A DNA stretch of 64,000 nucleotides, taken from Eucalyptus grandis (taxonomy: Eukaryota > Streptophyta > Magnoliopsida > Myrtales > Myrtaceae). How positions within the stretch are numbered: the stretch's first letter is position 1; every line of letters begins with the position of its first letter. Position numbers and translations under genes: made by a program. The stretch is taken from the NCBI RefSeq assembly GCF_016545825.1, contig NC_052618.1:9601398-9665397 (forward strand), read 5' to 3'. The notes beneath the pieces are model-generated. The model saw nothing but the letters and a program-made list of their open reading frames with translations, searched no databases and was not told where the DNA came from. This document shows, piece by piece, positions 58,527-64,000 of the stretch.

Positions 58527-61500
58527 ATGGCGGATATTGTTCTGTCTATAGCTTCCAAAGTGGCGGAATACCTGGCGGCTCCAATTGGTCGTCGATGCGG
58601 CTACCTGATATTCTCCAACAGCTACGTTGGCCAACTGAAGGAAGAACTTGGATGACGCGAGGGTTGGGCTGCAGCGCTCGGTCGTTGATGCTGAAAACAA
58701 CATGAGGGAGATAAAACGCGAAGTTAACAGATGGAAGAATGATGCAGAGACTGTTGCCAACAAGGCGTGCGGCATGCTGGATAACGAGGGAAGAGCCGAG
58801 AAAACTTGCTTCTGCGGGTGGCTTCCCAACCCAAAGGAGCGTTATTGTCTCGGCAGGGACGCGAGGAAGACAGCCCAGGCCATCCAGGCACTCATCCCAC
58901 AAGGTAAATTCGAGAGCGTCTACTATGAGAGTGCTCCGCCGGGGCGTGTCACTGGCACTCCCGATGTGAATTCCTCAGCCGGTGATGGGGGCGACACTAT
59001 CGCAGACTCGCGAGCTTCCGTCTTTCAGGGCATAATGAAAGCTCTGGATGATGAGAAGCTAAGAGTGATTGGGGTCTACGGGCCTGGCGGCGTGGGGAAG
59101 ACTACGCTATTGGAGGAAGTCGAGAAGAAACTCAGGAAAGTGAAGGGACCGTTCCACATGATCGTCAAAGCAAAAGTGTCGCAGATTCCTGTCTCGAAGA
59201 ATATCCAAGATGAGATCGCTGACGCCTTGAAACTGGATCTGAAGGACGTGCAAAGCGAAAGCGGCAGAGCAAATCGTCTGTTGGAGAGATTACAGTGGGA
59301 TCCAAGTGAGAAGGTTCTCATAATATTGGATGACCTATGGGGGGAACTTGATTTGAAAGCGGTTGGAATTCCTTCAAAAGACATGAGCGGGAAATGCAAA
59401 TTGTTGCTCGCATCTAGATTCAAGGATGTGCTGGAGCAGAAGATGCTTGCTGATCGAACATTTTTTCTTGGAGGCCTAAACGATGACGAAGCTTTCAGGC
59501 TATTTGAAAAGACGGTCGGCGACAGGCTCCAAGGCGAGGAGGAATTGAAAGTAATAGCGGCTCAAGTGGTGAAGAAGCTTGCAGGTTTGCCTCTTTTGAT
59601 TATCTCCGTTGCAAGCACCTTGAAAAATAGGGGTGTGTCTGCATGGAAAAACGCTTTGACAAAAATAGATGTGAAAAAAATGGAAACCATAGTGAAGTTG
59701 AGTTACGACCATTTGGAGAGCGAGGACGAGAGGTCTTTATTCTTGCTCTGTGGTTTTATCGGCGGGACCATTTCAGTTGAAATTCTACTTGGACTAGGCA
59801 TGGGGTTGGGCTTCTTTGAGGGATACAATAAGACGATACAAAGTTCAAGGGATAGATTGAATGCTATGCTCGAAAGCCTCCATTCCATTTGTTTGTTGCA
59901 GGATTGGGGCAATGACGAGGACAATGTGACCATACATGATCTTTACAGTGAGGTGGTTGTCTCAATTCCATTTAGAGGTCAGAATTCTCTTATGATGAAT
60001 AGCAATTATGGCTCGTGGTCAAAGGAAAAGCTCGAGAACTGTTGGGCAATATGCCAAGTTAATGCTGTGAGTGATGGGCTCACTAAACTAATGACATGTC
60101 AATTTCCCTACTTGAAGATACTCATTTTGTCTTACTTTAGAGACTGGTGGATGAACCTATGTGATGAAGGAGATAGTTGTAGACTAGATTTCGTACGCAT
60201 GAAGGAGCTCCAAGTCCTGTATCTTGACTCCATTGGTTTCACCACTTTACCTTCCTCGATCAGAATCCTCGAGAACCTCCGATCATTATATTTTACCAAT
60301 TGCCTTTTGAGGGATGTGGCAATTATTGGCAAGCTCAAAGCATTGCAGATCCTTAGCTTCGAATGTGGTTTAATTCCTGGGTTCCCTAAAGAAATCGGGG
60401 AACTGACGAATCTGAGATCATTGAGTCTAAAAAAATGCATCATGCATTACGCATTCGAGCCCAATGTCTTGAAAGGCTTAATCAACTTGGAAGAGTTATA
60501 TATGAGGGAAAACTCTTATCAATGGATGGATGAGGATGAAATACTGTCGGAAGGTAGGCTTACCGAGTTGAAGAGCTTGACAAAGCTAACTTCCCTGGAA
60601 ATATCAATCTATGGTCCCACCGTACTCTCCATGGATGGTGACCTACCATTTAAGAACCTGAACAGATTTTGGATTCACATAGGAATTGCATCGATAAGTA
60701 GGGAACTTAAAGGTTTGAGAACCATGATGCTCAATTTGGAAGGGTGCAATAGTATTCTTTCAAAAGAATGGGTCCAGAAAACTCTACAAAAGACTCAATA
60801 TTTATGTTTGGAAGGATTGAGAGAGTTCAAGAAGAACGCTTGCGAGTTGTGCATCCAAGGATTTCCGCAACTGAAGCATCTCGACATTCAAAACAGCCCA
60901 TCAATAAAGTATATTGCTAGTTCATCCAATAGTGCTTTTACAATTTTAGAGTCTTTGTTCCTCAATTATCTTATCAATCTGGAGAAGATATGCCATGGCC
61001 ACATCGCCTCCAAGTGCTTCAGCCAACTAAAAGTTGTGACAGTCAAAGATTGCAACCGATTGAAATATTTGTGGTGTTCTTCACAAATGCAAAACCTTGT
61101 ACACTTAGAAGAGATTAAAGTATGGACATGTGACTCAATTCTAGCCATTGCAAGAAAAGATATGGTCCCTGATGATTACAGAGTTGAGTTGCGTTACCTA
61201 CGTTGCCTGGATTTGGTTAAGTTACCAAATATGACAAGCTTTTGCATAGGAGATGAAATTACATCAAAAGGTGTTCCAATTCAGGTAACTTCTTCATTTA
61301 CTCCCTATGTCAGTTTGTCACATTGAGAGGGTATAAGTTTCATTCACATACTACACATATCTATTCACATTCAACTATAGGTCGAGGGAAGCTTTCTTTC
61401 TACGACTGCTTTTTTATTTCTATTATTTTTTTCAATTTTAAATAATTGCACTAATTAATTGGGCTCAAGCGTTTCTAATATGACTAATTTATTGCTCATA

Positions 61501-64000
61501 ACATTTCTAATGAGTAGAAGAAACAGTGTATTTAACGAATGAACCTTCAAAGAATGAACGAAATAAAATAATTTCAAACGGAGGCGAACGAAGAGCCACG
61601 TAACAAAGAAGTCCACATAATTCACGTCCCAACTTCATGCAAGTTGGAACTGATTCCAACACATCATGCCAACATAATCGTGTCAACGTCACCTATTTTG
61701 CAGATATTTTGGGGACATTTCCTTCTCCATTTTTTCAGGCTCGACGAAAGATCTTAAGCTTTCGCTCTCCATTCAATTAAGTTTTAAATTTTATATTGAT
61801 TGATTAAGTTTTTGAGGTTTTTAAAAGCAATAATCCCATTCGTACACTTTGGGTCCATTCATATTCTTTCAGGCAAAGGTTGTGGATGGAAGAGGAGGAG
61901 ATGAAGGGACAGAGTCAGTAACCACTACTTCAGATTTACAGAATACTTATTCAGATTCCTTCTTCGATGGAAAGGTAAACATCCCTTCTCTTGAGATTTT
62001 ACCCATAATAGCCATAGATACTCAGTATGCTAGGGCAGGTAACAATATCCCTTTGAAGATTCTTATTTGGTTTATTTGTTAAAATGTGTTCACAATTTAT
62101 AACTACCTTTGTCAATGAATATTATTTCTTCCACTGCATTGGATTGGTGATGAGGATTAGGCCAAATTATCAAATTTTTCACTTTCATAATCTAACGCAT
62201 AACTCTTATGAGCAGATTAGTTTACCAAACTTGAAGGAATTAAAGCTTAATTCGGTGGGATTCTTCAAAAGGATATGGCACGATGAACTTTCCAGAAGTT
62301 CCTTTTGCAAATTGGCCACAATCACCATTGAAAGTTGCTCCGACCTACTCCACATCTTCCCCTCAACAATCATAGGGAGATTGCACAACTTGCAAAGTGT
62401 CAAGGTCAAAAACTGTCAATCCTTGAAATCATTGTTTGATTTTGAGTCCCTATATTCAAATACGGAACAAACCGTGGTATTGGCCCCAGAATTGATAAGC
62501 ATCAACGTTGAAGCCTGTCCCTCCTTGGAATCGTTGTTTAATTGTGGGTCCTATGATTCAAATGACAAAATTGTATTACTCCCCAAATTGGAGGAAGTGA
62601 GCGTGAGTAGAGCAAATAGGTTGAGATACATGGTAATGAGCCACTCTCAAATAGTTTTGGGCCTTCCTTGTCTTGAAGTGGTCAGTTTTAAAAATTGCTC
62701 TAACCTGAGATATCTCTTCTCCAAATATACGGCCACAACTCTGGTGAAACTGCAGGAGCTAGAAATTACTAAATGTGAACAGATGAAGGAAGTGATTCTT
62801 GAGAAAGAAGCTAGTCGATTAGAGGCTGAAGCGATGACTTTCTCTTGCTTGAGTACATTAACACTTGAGGATCTCGATAACCTGATTAGTTTTGGTTCAG
62901 GAAGTTGTTCATACTACTTTTCCTCCTTAGAAGATCTAAGAATTGTGGGGTGCCGAAACTTTGGAGGGTTCATCCCGAGTCCCATGAGTGTCAAGAGGCA
63001 GCTAGGCAAGACGATAAAAAAAAATCATGAATCGCCACAACCACTGTTCAATGAGATGGTTCGTTCTATTCTATATCGTGATCATTCATATTCTCGTATT
63101 ATCATGTTTTATAATGAAAAATGTAATGAATTTTTTTATAATGAAAAACTTAATAAATTTGTCCAACTTATCCTCCTTTCTCACATTATCCTTATGCAGG
63201 TCACATTTCCCAATCTAAGAAATCTAGAAATTGAAGGCGTTCCATGCAAAGAGCTATGGAACGATAATGTTCCGGCGGATACCATTGTTTCTTCCCAGCG
63301 AATCCTTTTGGAAAATGTCAAGGTTAAAAACTGTCCATCCTTGAAATCGTTGTTTGATTTTGGGTCCCTAGATTTAGATACGGAACAAAACGCGATATTG
63401 CTCCTTGAATTGGTAAGGATCGACGTTGAAAGATGTCCCTCCCTGGAATTATTGTTTAATTGTGGGTCCCTTGATTCAAATGCGGAGCACAAAATTATAT
63501 CGCTCTCCAAATTGGAGACAGTGAGGGTGAGTGGAGCAAAAAAACTGAGACACATAGTCATGAGCCATTCCCAAATAATTTTGGGTTTTCCTAGTCTTGA
63601 AACTGTCAGTGTTGAGGATTGCTCTGACCTGAGATATCTCTTCTCCAAATGTACGGCCACAACTCTGATGAAACTTCATAGGCTAACAATTATTAAATGC
63701 AAACAGATGAAGGAAGTGATTCTTGAGAAAGAAGCTAGCCGATCAGAGGCTGAAGTGATGACTTTCTCTTGCTTGAGCAAATTAACACTTGAGGATCTCG
63801 ATAACCTTATTAGTTTCAGTTCAGGAAGTTGTCCGTATTACTTTTCCTCCTTAGAAGATCTAAGAATTGTGGGGTGCGGTAACTTTGGAGCGTTCATCCC
63901 GAGTCCCACGAGTGTCAAGAGGCGGCTAGGCGAGACAGTTGAAGAAGATGAATCACCACAACCGCTGTTCAATGAGATGGTTCGTTCTATTCTTTACCGT
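58527..64000 (+). CDS. CNL3: CC-NB-ARC-LRR resistance gene, start frameshifted, 3' end outside window
   Basis: Same class and layout as CNL1. From the conserved ATG at 58,527 the frame reads MADIVLSIASKVAEYL but stops at TGA 58,638-58,640 because, against CNL2, 8 bases are missing near 58,630. The NB-ARC frame is open from 58,639; its first ATG is at 58,702, which would cost about 60 residues of the coiled coil. P-loop 59,080-59,106, kinase-2 LDDLW to 59,340, GLPLL 59,584-59,598, IHD 59,932-59,940, then LRRs to CAG|GTAACT at 61,284. Exon 2 survives only as 61,873-61,974. The LRR exons 62,216-63,058 and 63,200 onward are open and in phase to the window edge, with an internal duplication. It may encode a receptor lacking the first coiled-coil part, or be a young pseudogene. 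Confidence 0.85.
61873..61974 (+). CDS. CNL3 exon 2, shortened
   Basis: A 34-codon exon between TTTCAG and AAAG|GTAAAC, in phase 0, matching only the end of CNL1/CNL2 exon 2 (the SVTTTSD block and SFFD end). About 180 codons of LRR present in CNL2 exon 2 are missing, so the gap is an in-frame loss at protein level. 61,285-61,872 is intron. Confidence 0.65.
62216..63058 (+). CDS. CNL3 exon 3 (LRR), first copy of the amplified unit
   Basis: Begins ISLPNLKELKL after GAGCAG and ends FNEM before a GTTCGT donor. It is 281 codons, about 100 longer than CNL2 exon 3. Within it the CxSLxSLF-type repeat occurs twice 34 codons apart (62,413 and 62,515). The frame stays open through the following 141-bp intron. 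Confidence 0.8.
63200..64000 (+). CDS. CNL3 next LRR exon, duplicated copy, runs off the window
   Basis: Starts VTFPNLRNLEIEG after ATGCAG, like exon 4 of the paralogues, but after about 40 codons switches at 63,319 to a second copy of exon-3-type sequence that parallels 62,401-63,058 through to the FNEM donor at 63,979. A further intron and exon 4 would be expected beyond the window. Confidence 0.8.

Overview
The window reads as dicot nuclear DNA: multi-exon genes with GT-AG introns, CNL-type (CC-NB-ARC-LRR) disease-resistance paralogues, a plant phospholipase D relic, several LTR-retrotransposon remnants, small terminal-inverted-repeat elements and many GA/CT microsatellites. The CNLs belong to the At4g27190/RPS2-like branch. 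A woody dicot of the Myrtaceae kind would fit, but nothing here proves the species.

Layout. 1-2.1 kb: repeat-rich intergenic DNA, probably with the 3' end of a LINE. 2.38-7.84 kb (+): CNL1, whose 929-codon first exon is intact but whose downstream LRR exons carry frameshifts and a deletion. 8.1-9.7 kb: copy A of a non-coding repeat. 10.3-21.2 kb (-): a decayed PLD-delta-like phospholipase D gene, split inside an exon by a 6.4-kb composite gag-only LTR retrotransposon (three LTRs, two gag copies, one 5-bp target-site duplication). 22.1-22.4 kb: a CC-domain fragment of another CNL. 23.8-30.9 kb: a diverged segmental duplication of non-coding sequence. 32.6-33.5 kb: a Mutator-like non-autonomous element around a GC-rich minisatellite. 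34.9-43.1 kb (+): CNL2, a pseudogene carrying a 1.95-kb solo LTR with its target-site duplication, a frameshift, a nonsense codon and a 70-bp tandem duplication at its 3' end. 44.3-47.3 kb: repeat copies B and C, the same sequence found 3' of CNL1. 48.15-51.18 kb: a 3.0-kb solo-LTR-like element with a 5-bp target-site duplication. 53.9-58.2 kb: a second segmental duplication, one copy interrupted by insertions. 58.5-64 kb (+): CNL3, with a small deletion near its start, otherwise open to the window edge, and with a tandemly duplicated LRR exon.

The three CNLs share leader sequence, exon phases, motif variants and, for CNL1 and CNL2, downstream flanking repeat. This is a tandem resistance-gene cluster growing by segmental duplication and decaying by retroelement insertion and small indels. 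CNL proteins are intracellular receptors for pathogen effectors. The PLD relic would have encoded a phospholipid-hydrolysing signalling enzyme. No operon-like logic applies. The most unusual objects are the tandem gag-only element and the LRR-exon amplification in CNL3.
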